A DNA stretch of 64,000 nucleotides from Alphaproteobacteria bacterium Ga0077535 (GCA_001464425.1 LNEK01000026.1:124001-188000), one strand, 5' to 3'. Positions 23,862 through 32,844 are shown, counted from the stretch's first letter. The notes: generated from the sequence alone by a model not told the origin. Numbers and translations are program-made.

Positions 23862-25277
23862 ATGACGACGGCGGAGCCCTCGCGGCGCATCTGGGAAATG
23901 ACGATCCGGCGTTTCGCCGAGGTGGCTTGGACCCGGCATGGGCCAACCCGCTACGTCTCGGTGGCGCTGACGCCGCTGCTGGTGGCGCTGCTGACGCCCG
24001 GGTTCTGGTGGATTCCTTGTGCGGTCGGCGGGGCGGTCGGCATCCTGATTGATCTACGCGCACAGGCGGCGTTCGCGCGCCTGAGCGCCATTGTCGAAAC
24101 TTTGGACGAGGCGGCGTTGCGCGCGGCGGTTGGTCGCCACATCGCGGCGCTGGCCGCGATCACGGCGGCTTACGTGTTGCCGTACTCCGTGCTGGCGTTC
24201 GCGCCGCAACCGGCGCCGGTGATCGGGTTGCTCTTCTGTGCGGGCGCGGGACTCATTTGCGCAACACTGCACGTGATGACGCGGACGATGATCTTCTACA
24301 CCGCGCCGGCGATCCTGATCGGGCTCATGCTCAACGCGGCGGCGTTCGGCGAGGGACTATCTTCACTGGTGCTCGCCGCGATGGCGGGCTTGCTTGGCTT
24401 CAATGCGATCGTTGCGGCGCGCGCGGGCGCGACGAGTTTCGGCGCGTTGATCCAGGCGCGCCTCAAGGCCGAAGAAGCGGCGGAAGACTTGGAGCGCCGT
24501 GTTCAAGAGCGAACCGCGCAGCTGCAGGTGGCGACGCGGCGGGCGCAGGCCGCGAACCGCGCCAAATCGCTCTTCCTCGCCAATATGAGCCACGAATTGC
24601 GCACACCGCTCAACGCGGTGATCGGCTATTCGGAGATTGTCGAAGAAGATTTGGCCAGCGGCGATACGTCCGCGAGCGCAGCCGACCTCGTGCGTATTCG
24701 CAACGCCGCCGGGCATCTGCTTACCCTCATCAATGAAGTGCTCGATCTTTCACGGATCGAAGCTGGCAAGCTTGAGCTGCGCCCCAGCGCGTTCGATGTC
24801 GCCGCGATGCTGCGCGGCGCGCTGGATACGGTTCGCCCCATGGCAAGCAAAAACCGCACGACCTGCCAATTCAATGTCGCCGCTGGCATCGGCGCGGTCG
24901 TGGCTGATGAAACGCGCGTGCGCCAATGTGTGCTGAACCTTTTGTCGAACGCTGCGAAATTCACGCAAGACGGCGTGATCGCGCTCGATCTGCGGCCGTG
25001 TCGGATCGGCAGCATGCAGGGCGTTGCGATCTCCGTGCGCGATAGTGGCAAAGGCATTGCTCCGGAAGACTTGGCGCGGCTGTTTCAGCCATTCGTGCAG
25101 GTGGACGTCACCAATACGCGTGCGCATGACGGCGCGGGGCTTGGCCTCGTGATTACGCGCCGGCTGGCGCGCGCGATGGGCGGCGACGTGCAGGCATCGA
25201 GCAAGCTGGGCCAAGGCTCGACGTTTACGCTTTACCTGCCTTTGAACGCTGCTGAAACGCAGCGCGCTGCGGCTTAA
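23862..25277 (+). CDS. Membrane sensor histidine kinase
   Basis: A 471-residue kinase. The N-terminal ~200 residues hold several membrane helices (a membrane-embedded sensor without an obvious periplasmic domain), then a coiled coil (residues ~200-245), a HisKA domain with phospho-acceptor His in ANMSHELRTPLNAVIGYSEIVEE, and a HATPase domain (NLLSNAAKFTQDG, RDSGKGIAPEDLARLFQPF, GAGLGLVI). No response regulator gene is adjacent, so it is an orphan kinase. GGAGG precedes the ATG at 23862. Its end overlaps that of the convergent TetR gene. Confidence 0.9.
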   Translation: MTTAEPSRRIWEMTIRRFAEVAWTRHGPTRYVSVALTPLLVALLTPGFWWIPCAVGGAVGILIDLRAQAAFARLSAIVETLDEAALRAAVGRHIAALAAITAAYVLPYSVLAFAPQPAPVIGLLFCAGAGLICATLHVMTRTMIFYTAPAILIGLMLNAAAFGEGLSSLVLAAMAGLLGFNAIVAARAGATSFGALIQARLKAEEAAEDLERRVQERTAQLQVATRRAQAANRAKSLFLANMSHELRTPLNAVIGYSEIVEEDLASGDTSASAADLVRIRNAAGHLLTLINEVLDLSRIEAGKLELRPSAFDVAAMLRGALDTVRPMASKNRTTCQFNVAAGIGAVVADETRVRQCVLNLLSNAAKFTQDGVIALDLRPCRIGSMQGVAISVRDSGKGIAPEDLARLFQPFVQVDVTNTRAHDGAGLGLVITRRLARAMGGDVQASSKLGQGSTFTLYLPLNAAETQRAAA

Positions 25278-25903
25278 GCGCCAGCGAACACCAGCTTCAC
25301 GTACGCGCGATATTGCATGATCTGCTTCGGCAGCAGGCTGGGATCGCGCAGGCTTTTGGACAGAATGATGCCGCCGTCCGCGACGGATGAGAGCATGTCG
25401 GCCATGTCGTCGAGATTGACGTCGATCTTTGCAGGGTAGTGTTCGGCGATGCGATCGAGGCGTGCGCGAAAGCGTGTGCGCCAGATCCGGTGACCCTCTG
25501 TGGTCATGTCGCGAACGTCGCGGCTGAACAGGAAGTCCTGATAGACGTAGGACGCCACTAGGCAGCCCGGATGGCCGTTCGGCAGATCGCCCATCATGTC
25601 TGCGAACAGTTTCAGGAAGATCAGGAAGCTGTGCAGCGGATCTTCGCTGAGTTCGTCAGCTTGCTGGAAGAGTTGCTCGAACACCCTCCACTCGTTGTCG
25701 AGGTAGCGTTGCAGCATCGCCTTCGCGAGATCGTTCTTGTCGCGGAAGTGATAGAAAAAGCCGCTCTTGGTGATGCCGGCTTCGGCGATGATCTCGTCGA
25801 TCGAGGTGCCGGCGAAGCCTTTGTTCAGAACCGCGTCCTGGGCGATGTCCATCAGCCGCTCGCGCGTTTGCTCGCCTTTGCTGAGAACTTGAACGTTGGC
25901 CAT
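25274..25903 (-). CDS. TetR-family transcriptional regulator
   Basis: A 209-residue regulator. The N-terminal helix-turn-helix is clear: RERLMDIAQDAVLNKGFAGTSIDEIIAEAGITKSGFFYHFRDKNDL. The C-terminal ligand domain is divergent, as usual, and its inducer is unknown. The stop overlaps that of the convergent histidine kinase. Upstream, repeats at 25964-25985 are good candidates for its own operator. Confidence 0.93.
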   Translation of the reverse strand: MANVQVLSKGEQTRERLMDIAQDAVLNKGFAGTSIDEIIAEAGITKSGFFYHFRDKNDLAKAMLQRYLDNEWRVFEQLFQQADELSEDPLHSFLIFLKLFADMMGDLPNGHPGCLVASYVYQDFLFSRDVRDMTTEGHRIWRTRFRARLDRIAEHYPAKIDVNLDDMADMLSSVADGGIILSKSLRDPSLLPKQIMQYRAYVKLVFAGA

Positions 25904-25963
25904 GGCGGGCCTCTACCTCTTCTTCGATCGCGCCTTGCGCGCCGCTGTTAAGCGCATCTGCGA

Positions 25964-25985
25964 ACTGTACCACAAGTACTGTACC
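25964..25985. promoter_or_regulatory. Direct repeat upstream of TetR gene, candidate operator
   Basis: ACTGTACC occurs twice, at 25964-25971 and 25978-25985, at 14-bp spacing (about 1.4 helical turns), about 60-80 bp upstream of the TetR start. Repeats of this kind commonly bind TetR-type dimers. The role is inferred. Confidence 0.45.
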
Positions 25986-26056
25986 GGCGGTCAGTTTCTC
26001 ACGCTTCTGTCATCTCGCAAACGCCGCGCCGCCGCGCTGTGACGCCCGTAACATCC

Positions 26057-26077
26057 CTGTTTCATTGATGAAAACAG
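26057..26077. repeat. Inverted repeat in the TetR / TPR-protein intergenic region
   Basis: CTGTTTCAT-TG-ATGAAAACAG forms a near-perfect inverted repeat (one bulged base; the core TTTCAT-TG-ATGAAA at 26060-26073 is perfect). It lies in the 420-bp region between the TetR gene and the TPR gene. It could be an operator or a small hairpin. Apart from this, the TetR repeats and a tiny possible gene at 26171, I see nothing else in this gap. Confidence 0.4.
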
Positions 26078-26170
26078 AAAGTGCGTGCGCCGCACCATGG
26101 GTTTTCTATCGCGCTGCGCGGCGCTCGAATATCTCTTTCCTATCGGCGGACGATGTGTCCGGCGCAAGGA

Positions 26171-26275
26171 ATGAATGAGATGCGCGGCTTCGCTTTTTTG
26201 GTGTCTGTCATCGTGTTTTGGCACGCGACGGCGGCGGCGCTTGCGTGGACCTCCACCACGTCGCCGCTCATCTGA
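26171..26275 (+). CDS. Possible 34-residue membrane peptide
   Basis: A short frame with AAGGA directly before the ATG and one hydrophobic helix (GFAFLVSVIVFWHATAAALAW). The ribosome site abuts the first ATG and is better placed for the next ATG at 26180. There is no homology evidence, so it may be non-coding. Confidence 0.25.
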   Translation: MNEMRGFAFLVSVIVFWHATAAALAWTSTTSPLI

Positions 26276-26323
26276 CAGGCCTTTGTTTCACCAGTTTTGC
26301 AGCTTCCTCCCCGGAGACCTCCC

Positions 26324-27661
26324 ATGTTGAAAGATCGCTACGGCAATCCCGCTTCGACCAATTCGCAAGCGGCGCTCGATAAGTACAACGAGGCTTTGGA
26401 CCTCATCCGGCTCTATCGCGGCGATCCGATCGCGGCGCTGGATGCGGCGCTGGCCGAAGACCCCGACTTTGGCGGCGCCTGGGCGGCGCGGGCGGGGCTG
26501 CTCGTGCAGCAAACCGACAAGGCGTACGAAGAAGAGACGGCAAAAAGTCTTCGCGCTGGTTCTGCGGCCAATCTGAACGATCGTGAGCGTGCGCACCTGA
26601 AGGCGGCACAGGATTGGGCGGAAGGGCGCTACCATGACGGCACGGCGCGTCTGGCGCGCATCGCGCAGGAAAATCCGCGCGACCTGCTGGCGCTGCAATA
26701 CGCCCACGTCGGCTGCTTTTTCCTTGGCCTGCAGAGCGAGTTGCGCGACTGGCCGTTGCAAGCGATGCGCGCGTTCAAGCCGGGCGAGGATGGCTACAGC
26801 TATATCCAAGGCATGGCTGCGTTCGGATTAGAGGAATGCGGTGACTACGCCCGCGCCGACATCTACGGCCGCCAAGCGGTCGAGGCTGATCCGCGCGACG
26901 GGTGGGCGGTGCATGCGGTGGCGCACGTCAACGAAATGCGCGGCGATCTCGGCGCTGGGATTCCATGGCTGGCGGATAACGCGCAGCACTGGGCGCCGGA
27001 GAGCGGCTTTGCCTATCACAATTGGTGGCACTTGGCGTTGCTCTATCTCGACCGCGGCGACGTCGGGCAGGTGCTGAAGCTCTATGACGAGAAGGTGCGG
27101 CCCAATCCAGACTCGCAAGTCATTCTCGAAGGCGTCGATGCGTCAGCGCTGTTGTGGCGCTTGCACTTAGAGGGCGTCGAAGTCGGCGATCGCTTCGAGG
27201 CGCTCGCGGCGGCGTGGCAGCGTGCTGGCGAGGATGCGATTTATGCGTTCAACGACTTGCACGCGATCATGGCCTTCCTCGGCGCAGGTCGCGGCGCGGA
27301 TGCGGAGCGTACGTTGAAAGCGATGCGCGGCGCGATCGCGCGCGGCGGCGACAATGGCTACATGACGCGCAAAGTCGGTTTGCCGTTGGCCGAAGCGTTC
27401 GTCGCTTTTGAAGCGGGCCGTTACGGCGAAGCGGTCGAGAAAATCGCGGCCACGCGCGGCGTCGCGCAACGCTTCGGCGGCAGCCACGCACAGCGCGATA
27501 TTCTGACGTTGACGGCGCTGCATGCGGCGTTGCGCGGCGGTTTTGCCAACACCGCCGAAGCATTCGCCGCCGAACGCCTGGCGCACAAGCCGCAAAGTCC
27601 CTGGGCCGGGCGCCTGTCGCGCCAAGCCCGCGAGCTGAGCGCTAAAGCGCGCGCAGCTTGA
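26324..27661 (+). CDS. Tetratricopeptide-repeat protein (TTC38-like)
   Basis: A 445-residue soluble protein. Repeated helix pairs with the TPR spacing (A-L-A-x-D-P near residue 45; AVEADPRDGWAVHAVAHVNEMRGD near residue 195; further units to the C terminus) and the HNWWHLALLYLDRGD segment resemble tetratricopeptide repeat protein 38 and its bacterial relatives, some annotated near acyl-CoA metabolism genes. The role is unknown. The ATG at 26324 is preceded by GGAG. A strong terminator hairpin follows the stop. Confidence 0.8.
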   Translation: MLKDRYGNPASTNSQAALDKYNEALDLIRLYRGDPIAALDAALAEDPDFGGAWAARAGLLVQQTDKAYEEETAKSLRAGSAANLNDRERAHLKAAQDWAEGRYHDGTARLARIAQENPRDLLALQYAHVGCFFLGLQSELRDWPLQAMRAFKPGEDGYSYIQGMAAFGLEECGDYARADIYGRQAVEADPRDGWAVHAVAHVNEMRGDLGAGIPWLADNAQHWAPESGFAYHNWWHLALLYLDRGDVGQVLKLYDEKVRPNPDSQVILEGVDASALLWRLHLEGVEVGDRFEALAAAWQRAGEDAIYAFNDLHAIMAFLGAGRGADAERTLKAMRGAIARGGDNGYMTRKVGLPLAEAFVAFEAGRYGEAVEKIAATRGVAQRFGGSHAQRDILTLTALHAALRGGFANTAEAFAAERLAHKPQSPWAGRLSRQARELSAKARAA

Positions 27662-27665
27662 GGAG

Positions 27666-27712
27666 AACTGGCGGCTGGTCCTCCCCAGCCCCCCCACGGC
27701 CAGCCGCCGGTT
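27666..27712 (+). terminator. Rho-independent-like terminator after the TPR gene
   Basis: A 12-bp stem (ACTGGCGGCTGG with CCAGCCGCCGGT, one G-T pair) encloses a C-rich loop, and T-rich sequence (TTCGTTCAAATTTT) follows. Position immediately after a stop codon supports termination. Confidence 0.65.
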
Positions 27713-27737
27713 CGTTCAAATTTTAAAGGTCCCTCCC

Positions 27738-28577
27738 ATGCGATCCGATTGCTCTTTCGTGCGCGCCGCCAATGGTTTGCGCTTTGCCTATATCGAACAG
27801 GGCGAGCGCGACGGGCGGGTGGTGCTCTTGCTGCACGGCTACACCGACTCTCACCGCTCGTTCGATTTGCTACGTCCGCATCTGCCTGAAAGCTGGCGCG
27901 TGATCGCGCTGACGCAGCGCGGCCATGGTCGCACTGACAAGCCCGAAGCTGGCTACGATATCGCAACCATGGCGGCGGACGTGCCGGCGTTCCTTGATGC
28001 TCTCGGTGTTGAACGCGCGATCCTCGTCGGGCACTCGATGGGCGCGGCGGTCGCGCTGCAAACAGCGGCGGATTATCCGGCCCGAGTGGGCGGCATTGCG
28101 CTGATCGGCGCCTTCGCGAACTTTCGCGACAAGGCCGCTGTGCTTGAACTGGCAGAACAAGTGCGCGGCTTCACGGACAAGGTCGATCCGGAGTTTGCGC
28201 TGGCGTTTCAAGAAAGCACGCTCGCGGCGATGATCCCGCAGAGCTTTCTCGACACGGTGGTTGGCGAAAGTCTGCGCTGCCCGGCCCACGCCTGGAATGG
28301 CGCGCTTGAAGGACAGCTTGGCTCAGACCCCGTCGCGGCTGCGCACCGGTGTCGTGCGCCAGCGCTGCTGATCCGTGGCGAGAAGGATGCGTTCGTGCCG
28401 GCTGCCGATCAGCTTGCATTGCGCGACGCGTTGCCATCGGCGCGACTGATCACGATGCAGGGCGTTGGTCATGCGCCTCAGTGGGAGCGGCCCGACGAGG
28501 TGGCGATCTTGCTCCGCGCTTATCTCGGCGAGCTGGCCGACATCGAGTCGACCCTGAGCTACGCCGTATTCGGCTAA
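27738..28577 (+). CDS. Alpha/beta hydrolase
   Basis: A 279-residue alpha/beta-fold hydrolase. The nucleophile elbow GHS100MG is present, the oxyanion region LLHGYTDSHRSF precedes it, and the acid and base are probably D in RGEKDAFVP and H in GVGHAPQWERP. The substrate is unknown; the sequence falls in the general esterase/epoxide-hydrolase-like group. It is separated from the TPR gene by a terminator and is probably transcribed on its own. Confidence 0.88.
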   Translation: MRSDCSFVRAANGLRFAYIEQGERDGRVVLLLHGYTDSHRSFDLLRPHLPESWRVIALTQRGHGRTDKPEAGYDIATMAADVPAFLDALGVERAILVGHSMGAAVALQTAADYPARVGGIALIGAFANFRDKAAVLELAEQVRGFTDKVDPEFALAFQESTLAAMIPQSFLDTVVGESLRCPAHAWNGALEGQLGSDPVAAAHRCRAPALLIRGEKDAFVPAADQLALRDALPSARLITMQGVGHAPQWERPDEVAILLRAYLGELADIESTLSYAVFG

Positions 28578-28584
28578 TTGGGGA

Positions 28585-28683
28585 AGGTGCAGACAGGACG
28601 GCGACCCGTACGCAACCCGTTACGGCTGCTTCCTTCCGGACCTGACCGGGTTGGCGGGGCGGCCGTCCGCCGCCTGCCTGCGC
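28585..28683 (-). ncRNA. ffs: Signal recognition particle RNA (4.5S, small bacterial type)
   Basis: On the minus strand the sequence contains the universal SRP domain IV: GGTCAGGTCCGGAAGGAAGC with its closing stem (AACCCG / CGGGTT). The outer ends pair perfectly (GCAGGCAGG with CCTGTCTGC, positions 28673-28681 and 28589-28597), giving a single long hairpin of about 95 nt as expected for the small SRP RNA. It binds Ffh and guides membrane-protein synthesis. Exact ends are estimated; a matching promoter lies just upstream. Confidence 0.93.
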
Positions 28684-28687
28684 CGCT

Positions 28688-28716
28688 CATATCGCAACCC
28701 CGGCCGGCGGGGGCAA
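28688..28716 (-). promoter_or_regulatory. Probable promoter of the SRP RNA gene
   Basis: On the minus strand TTGCCC (28716-28711) and GATATG (28693-28688) are separated by 17 bp, and the predicted start falls about 7 nt downstream, at the 5' end of the SRP RNA stem. The spacing supports the assignment; the boxes are only moderately like consensus. Confidence 0.5.
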
Positions 28717-28836
28717 GCGCCGGTGTGCCCCCTGCGTCAGCCTGACTTCTTAAAATCGGGAGGAACGGAAGGCGGGGGCGCGCGTTTCCAAAGCGTCCAA
28801 GTAATTTAGAGGCCGCGTAAAGACGCGGAAACGCAA

Positions 28837-29163
28837 ATGCTGCGAACCCTAGTTTTCGCCCTGGCGATCGGCGCTCCCTCGATGGCGTTGGCCGAGCAAT
28901 TCCCGGAAGCGGCGACCGGAACGGTCGTTCGCGGCCATGATGGCGCAGAACTTGGCCGCGTTGCAAACGTAGAGCGCGATGCGAACGGCAACGTCACGGC
29001 CGCGGAAATTCCGGGCCTTGAGCCGGGCGATGCGCCTTACGCTTCGTCGGATCTGGTCGCCGAGCACCGTCCCACGGTGCGGGCCGCGCAAACGCGCGAA
29101 CGGGTAGCACGCTCTTTGGTTATCGAAGCCAACGCCAGCAGCCGCCAAGTCCGCACGCGTTAA
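28837..29163 (+). CDS. Secreted PRC-barrel-like protein
   Basis: A 108-residue protein with a cleavable signal peptide (cleavage probably after AMALA, residue 19). The mature domain begins TGTVVRGHDGAELGRVANVERDANG, which resembles a PRC-barrel strand pattern, followed by a charged C-terminal helix. Its function is unknown. Its stop overlaps that of the convergent membrane protein gene. Confidence 0.6.
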   Translation: MLRTLVFALAIGAPSMALAEQFPEAATGTVVRGHDGAELGRVANVERDANGNVTAAEIPGLEPGDAPYASSDLVAEHRPTVRAAQTRERVARSLVIEANASSRQVRTR

Positions 29164-29663
29164 GCGCGCCGCAGCAGATCTATTCCGGCAAGCACAAATC
29201 CAGCCGCGAATAGGACTCCCGCGCCGATCAGCCCAAAACTTGACGCTCCAGGAATCAGGCTCAGGACGCTGACGCAGATCACACTCGCAAACCAGCAGGC
29301 GGGCGGGCCGAATGGTCGCTCGCCTGCACGTATCCAAGCGATGCTCAGACCTACCAGAGCGATCGCGAGCGTTTGCGCTCCCTGCTCGTAAGTCGAAAAT
29401 CCAAATGGATCGGCCTCGGGGCCCCCGATGAACGAAAGCGCTGCGACCGCTACCGCGAAGCTCGCAAGACCCAGGAAGCCGAGCTTTTCGGCGCGGGCGA
29501 GATACACGCCGATTAGTCCGAACAGCAGCAACACATCGATTGCGGTGTAGAGCCATTCGAGCGCCGCGGCGTCTTCAAGCAGCGGAAATGAAGCCAATAC
29601 CCGCAAGAGTCCGCCTGTTATGGCGCAAGCGCCGCTCAGACGGAAAAGTTGTGTCGGTGTCAT
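29160..29663 (-). CDS. Membrane protein of unknown function (about five helices)
   Basis: A 167-residue hydrophobic protein with five predicted membrane helices spread over its whole length and short loops. The ATG at 29663 (MTPTQLFRL) is preferred over an upstream in-frame ATG at 29681, which lies inside the terminator of the preceding gene. No family is recognised with confidence. Confidence 0.65.
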   Translation of the reverse strand: MTPTQLFRLSGACAITGGLLRVLASFPLLEDAAALEWLYTAIDVLLLFGLIGVYLARAEKLGFLGLASFAVAVAALSFIGGPEADPFGFSTYEQGAQTLAIALVGLSIAWIRAGERPFGPPACWFASVICVSVLSLIPGASSFGLIGAGVLFAAGFVLAGIDLLRRA

Positions 29664-29681
29664 CTGGCGCGCGTACAGCAA

Positions 29682-29710
29682 AAAGGGCCCGGCGCGAAGC
29701 CAGGCCCTTT
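29682..29710 (-). terminator. Rho-independent terminator of the OmpA-like gene
   Basis: On the minus strand AAAGGGCCTGGC / GCCGGGCCCTTT forms a stem around a TTCGC loop and is followed by TTTTTGC, the classical arrangement. It lies 25 bp after the stop codon at 29735. Confidence 0.8.
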
Positions 29711-29734
29711 CGCCCCGAAGCTGGCGCGCGCGGC

Positions 29735-30457
29735 TTAAGTGGCCGGCGCGTCTTCAGCTTCGTTTGTCGGCTCTTCCGGCATTTGCTCGGGCGTAACCGG
29801 CATGTCGGGCGTTGCCGGCGCTTGGGCGGCTGTGGCGGCTGCAACGTCCGTATTGGCGACGCCCGCGAAGTTCATGCGCACATCAAGCTGGCCGGTGGCG
29901 GCGCCTTCTGCGGGCGCGGCGCTGGCGTCAACGCGGATCAGTTCAGCCGGGACGCCTTGGCGCACAAGTGTGGCCTGGACCGCCGCTGCGCGACGCGCGC
30001 CCTGACCGGTATCGGCAATCACCACTTCCTGGAGACTGCACACTGAGGCCGCATCCACCGCGTGCTCGATGGCGTGGCGGTTCTGCTGGCTCAAAGCGCT
30101 GCTGCGGCCGAAGTGCACGGAGGTGACGCGCGGCTGACAAACCGAGCTGGCGCTGGCGAAGGTTGGCGTGGGGGTCGTGGTCTCGCCGCTTGCTTGCACG
30201 GCCGGGCTCGCGGGCATTGGCTGCGCGTTCTGGGCGGCTTGGTCAGCCGGCGTTGGGGTGGTCTGTGCCTCGACGTTGGTGTCGGACTGGGGTGTTTGAG
30301 CCAAAGTCCCCAGCGTTCCGTCAGGATTGTCGGTGGACTGGGCTGGGGTTTGGATCGGCGGCGGGGTCGGGACCGGCTCGGTCATGTCGGTTTGGGCATG
30401 CGCGGCGGTGAGGCCAAGGCTAACGGCGGCGACGGTAGCGAGCAAAAAGCGCTTCAT
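29735..30457 (-). CDS. Periplasmic protein with OmpA-like domain and low-complexity linker
   Basis: A 240-residue protein with a signal peptide (cleavage near AAHAQ, residue 22) and a long P/T/Q/A-rich linker (about residues 25-110). A compact domain follows whose pattern V-x-F-G-R-S-S-A-L-S-x-x-x-x-x-A-I and RRAAAVQATLVRQGVPAELIRV resembles the OmpA C-terminal peptidoglycan-binding fold. An acidic tail ends the protein. The start at 30457 follows a purine-rich GGAGCC stretch. A terminator follows the gene. It is probably a cell-wall-associated envelope protein. Confidence 0.65.
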   Translation of the reverse strand: MKRFLLATVAAVSLGLTAAHAQTDMTEPVPTPPPIQTPAQSTDNPDGTLGTLAQTPQSDTNVEAQTTPTPADQAAQNAQPMPASPAVQASGETTTPTPTFASASSVCQPRVTSVHFGRSSALSQQNRHAIEHAVDAASVCSLQEVVIADTGQGARRAAAVQATLVRQGVPAELIRVDASAAPAEGAATGQLDVRMNFAGVANTDVAAATAAQAPATPDMPVTPEQMPEEPTNEAEDAPAT

Positions 30458-30609
30458 GGGGGGCTCCGGGGCAGAAAATGAAAAAGGCGCGACGACCTTC
30501 CGGCCGCGCGCCCCGCACGCTGATCTAACGCCGCCTCTAGGCGCCTGTTCCGGAGTTCCCGGCAGCCTCTTGCTTGACGCAACGGGCGGCGCTTCATACG
30601 TCCTGCAAA

Positions 30610-31128
30610 ATGGCACTCCGCCCCATCCTCGTCGCGCCGGACCCAGTCCTGAAGCAGAAATCCAAGCCTGTGGAAGGCGGGGTTACGGACGCGCATCGGG
30701 CGCTGATGGATGACATGCTGGAGACCATGTACGACGCGCCGGGCATTGGTCTGGCGGCGATCCAGGTCGGCGAGCCGCTGCGGATTATCGTCATGGACCT
30801 CGCCAAGGAGGGCGAGCCGCCGGCGCCGCGTTATTTCGTGAACCCGGAAATCACTTGGGCCTCGGATGAGTTGTTCAGCTACGAAGAGGGCTGTCTTTCC
30901 GTTCCCGATATCTATGACGATGTGGAACGTCCCGCGCGGGTGAAGCTGCGCTACCTGAACTATCAGGGCGAGCAGATCGAAGAAGAGGCCGAGGGCCTCT
31001 ACGCCGTCTGCATCCAGCATGAGATGGATCACCTCGAAGGCGTGCTGTTCATCGACCATCTGTCGCGGCTGAAGCGCGAGAAGGCGCTGAGCAAGCTGAA
31101 GAAAGCGCGCAAGGAAGCCGCGCTCTAA
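30610..31128 (+). CDS. def: Peptide deformylase
   Basis: A 172-residue enzyme with all three PDF motifs: [10 protein letters not shown] (residues 45-54), E-G-C95-L-S-V-P, and Q-H137-E138-M-D-H141-L-E-G. C95 and the two histidines bind the metal; E138 is the catalytic base. It removes the formyl group from nascent proteins. fmt and truA follow 2 kb downstream, as is usual in Caulobacterales, here separated by the CADD-like and YihY genes. Confidence 0.97.
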   Translation: MALRPILVAPDPVLKQKSKPVEGGVTDAHRALMDDMLETMYDAPGIGLAAIQVGEPLRIIVMDLAKEGEPPAPRYFVNPEITWASDELFSYEEGCLSVPDIYDDVERPARVKLRYLNYQGEQIEEEAEGLYAVCIQHEMDHLEGVLFIDHLSRLKREKALSKLKKARKEAAL

Positions 31129-31206
31129 GCCTCTTTCGCAAAGGCGAGAAACCGTTAATGTGCGTCCCTAACAGGCGCGCATGGCGCGTTCATGGAGGGG
31201 TTCGAG

Positions 31207-31902
31207 ATGACGGATGCGTTCCGCAATTACGTGTGCACTTCGGCGGCGATCGACGCAGCGATCGAGCAACGCTCGATGCTCAGCCATCCGTTCTATCAAG
31301 CGTGGGAAAACGGCACGCTGACCAAGGACGCGCTGAAGGCTTACGCCAAGCAATATTTCCATCATGTCGAGGCGTTCCCGCGCGCGGTGAGCGCGGTGCA
31401 TGCCAATTGCCCGGAAGCGGCCGGCCGCCGTTTGTTGGCGGAGAACCTCGCCGAAGAAGAAGGCCTCGCCTCCGGCAAGGATGATCACGCGACGTTGTGG
31501 CTCGGCTTTGCCGCCGCGATGGGCGCCGATGAAGCGGAAGTGCGCGGCGTTGATGTAAACGCCGAGACGCAAGTTCTGATCGATGCGTTCCGCAAGCTCT
31601 CGCGCCAATCGTATGCTGCGGGCATCGCGGCTCTCTATGCGTATGAGAGCCAGCTGCCGGCGATCGCCCGCACGAAGATCAATGGCCTCGTTGAGCGTTA
31701 TGACGTCACTGATCCGCGTGGGCTGAAGTTCTTTGAAGTTCACGAAGTCGCCGACATCGAACACTCGGATGTTTGCCGCGAACTGCTCGACGCATTGCCG
31801 GAAGATCAGCGCGAAGAAGCGCATGCGGCGGCGTGTGAGCTTTCCGAAGCGCTGCGCACGTTCCTGACGGGCATGCAGCGCGAAACCGGCATGGTTTGCT
31901 GA
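31207..31902 (+). CDS. CADD-like (PqqC/TenA-superfamily) protein, candidate 4-aminobenzoate synthase
   Basis: A 231-residue heme-oxygenase-like helical protein of the CADD group known from Chlamydia, where the enzyme makes 4-aminobenzoate for folate from one of its own tyrosines using a metal centre and oxygen. Matching positions are visible. Y30 (HPFYQAW) fits the sacrificed tyrosine. Y146 and K157 have the 11-residue spacing of the key Tyr/Lys pair. Probable metal ligands are E147, H179, D183 and H186, with one more Glu at 83-85 and H94. GGAGGGG precedes the ATG at 31207. The function is inferred from family knowledge. Confidence 0.75.
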   Translation: MTDAFRNYVCTSAAIDAAIEQRSMLSHPFYQAWENGTLTKDALKAYAKQYFHHVEAFPRAVSAVHANCPEAAGRRLLAENLAEEEGLASGKDDHATLWLGFAAAMGADEAEVRGVDVNAETQVLIDAFRKLSRQSYAAGIAALYAYESQLPAIARTKINGLVERYDVTDPRGLKFFEVHEVADIEHSDVCRELLDALPEDQREEAHAAACELSEALRTFLTGMQRETGMVC

Positions 31903-31911
31903 GCTAAACGT

Positions 31912-32844
31912 TTAGTCTGAAGTCTGCGCGCCGCCGTCCATTTGGATTGGCGGCGCGATTTTTTCGCCCTCTTCGACGGGCGCCGTCGGCTTGCCCTGGG
32001 CGAAGAACTCAAGTTCGGCGTTCAATGCGCCGCACACCAGGAACACCAACGCTGTGATGTAAAACCAAAGCAGCAGCACCACGGCGCTAGCAAGCGAGCC
32101 GTAGGTTGCGCCGAAGCTCGGGAAAAGGCGCAAAGCCACAGTCAGCAGCGAAGACGCGAGCAGCCACAGCACCGGCGCTGCAACCGCGCCGGGCCACAGC
32201 CAGCGCCAGGGGGGCGGCGAGCGGCGCGGGCCCCAGCGGTAGAGCATAAGCGCAACCGCGATCGCGGCGCTGCCAAGGATCGGCCAGCGCAGCAACAGCA
32301 CCAAAGTCTCGACATGGCTTTCAATGCGGAAGGCGGCGAGCGCCAGTGGCGTGACGCCCATCAACAGCACGGCCAGTGTTACAAGCGCGATGGTCGCCAA
32401 CGTGAAGCGCAGCGCGGCGATGTAGCGACGCAGCGCTTTGCGTTTCTCTGAGCGGCGGTTGACGGCGGTGAGCGCCATCAGCACCCAGCGTACGCCTTGC
32501 AGCGCGCCCCATAGCGAGAGCACGAGATTGAAAACGGCGCCGAAGGCCAGTGTTTCGCTTCGCGTATTGAGCAGGCGGGTCAGTTGATCGTCGATAGCCC
32601 GGACAACGGTGTCCGGCGCGATGCCGTAGAGCGAACGGACCTGTTCACCTATCAGCGCCGGATCTCCGAACAATCCGACGAGCGCAACCAACGCCGCGAT
32701 GCCAGGAATGGCGGCCAACGCCAGATTGGCGCGTTCGGCAGTGGCTTGCACGCCTTGCAGCACGCAGAGCCATTGAGCTGGGGTGAGCGAGAGGGGGCCA
32801 TCCACGTCAGGCGGCGTGGTTGGGCTGCTTTTCGTTACGCTCAT
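31912..32844 (-). CDS. YihY/BrkB family inner-membrane protein
   Basis: A 310-residue membrane protein with about six transmembrane helices. The family pattern is visible: an early conserved region after a soluble N terminus, a central W-G-A-L-Q-G-V-R-W segment, and [36 protein letters not shown] near the C terminus, which is diagnostic. Older names (RNase BN) are incorrect for this family; the true role is unknown. It is divergent from fmt. Confidence 0.9.
   Translation of the reverse strand: MSVTKSSPTTPPDVDGPLSLTPAQWLCVLQGVQATAERANLALAAIPGIAALVALVGLFGDPALIGEQVRSLYGIAPDTVVRAIDDQLTRLLNTRSETLAFGAVFNLVLSLWGALQGVRWVLMALTAVNRRSEKRKALRRYIAALRFTLATIALVTLAVLLMGVTPLALAAFRIESHVETLVLLLRWPILGSAAIAVALMLYRWGPRRSPPPWRWLWPGAVAAPVLWLLASSLLTVALRLFPSFGATYGSLASAVVLLLWFYITALVFLVCGALNAELEFFAQGKPTAPVEEGEKIAPPIQMDGGAQTSD

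Noticed and set aside
31912-32844. Ribonuclease BN annotation for the YihY-like gene
   Set aside because: That name came from a historic mis-assignment; the protein is a six-helix membrane protein without nuclease motifs.
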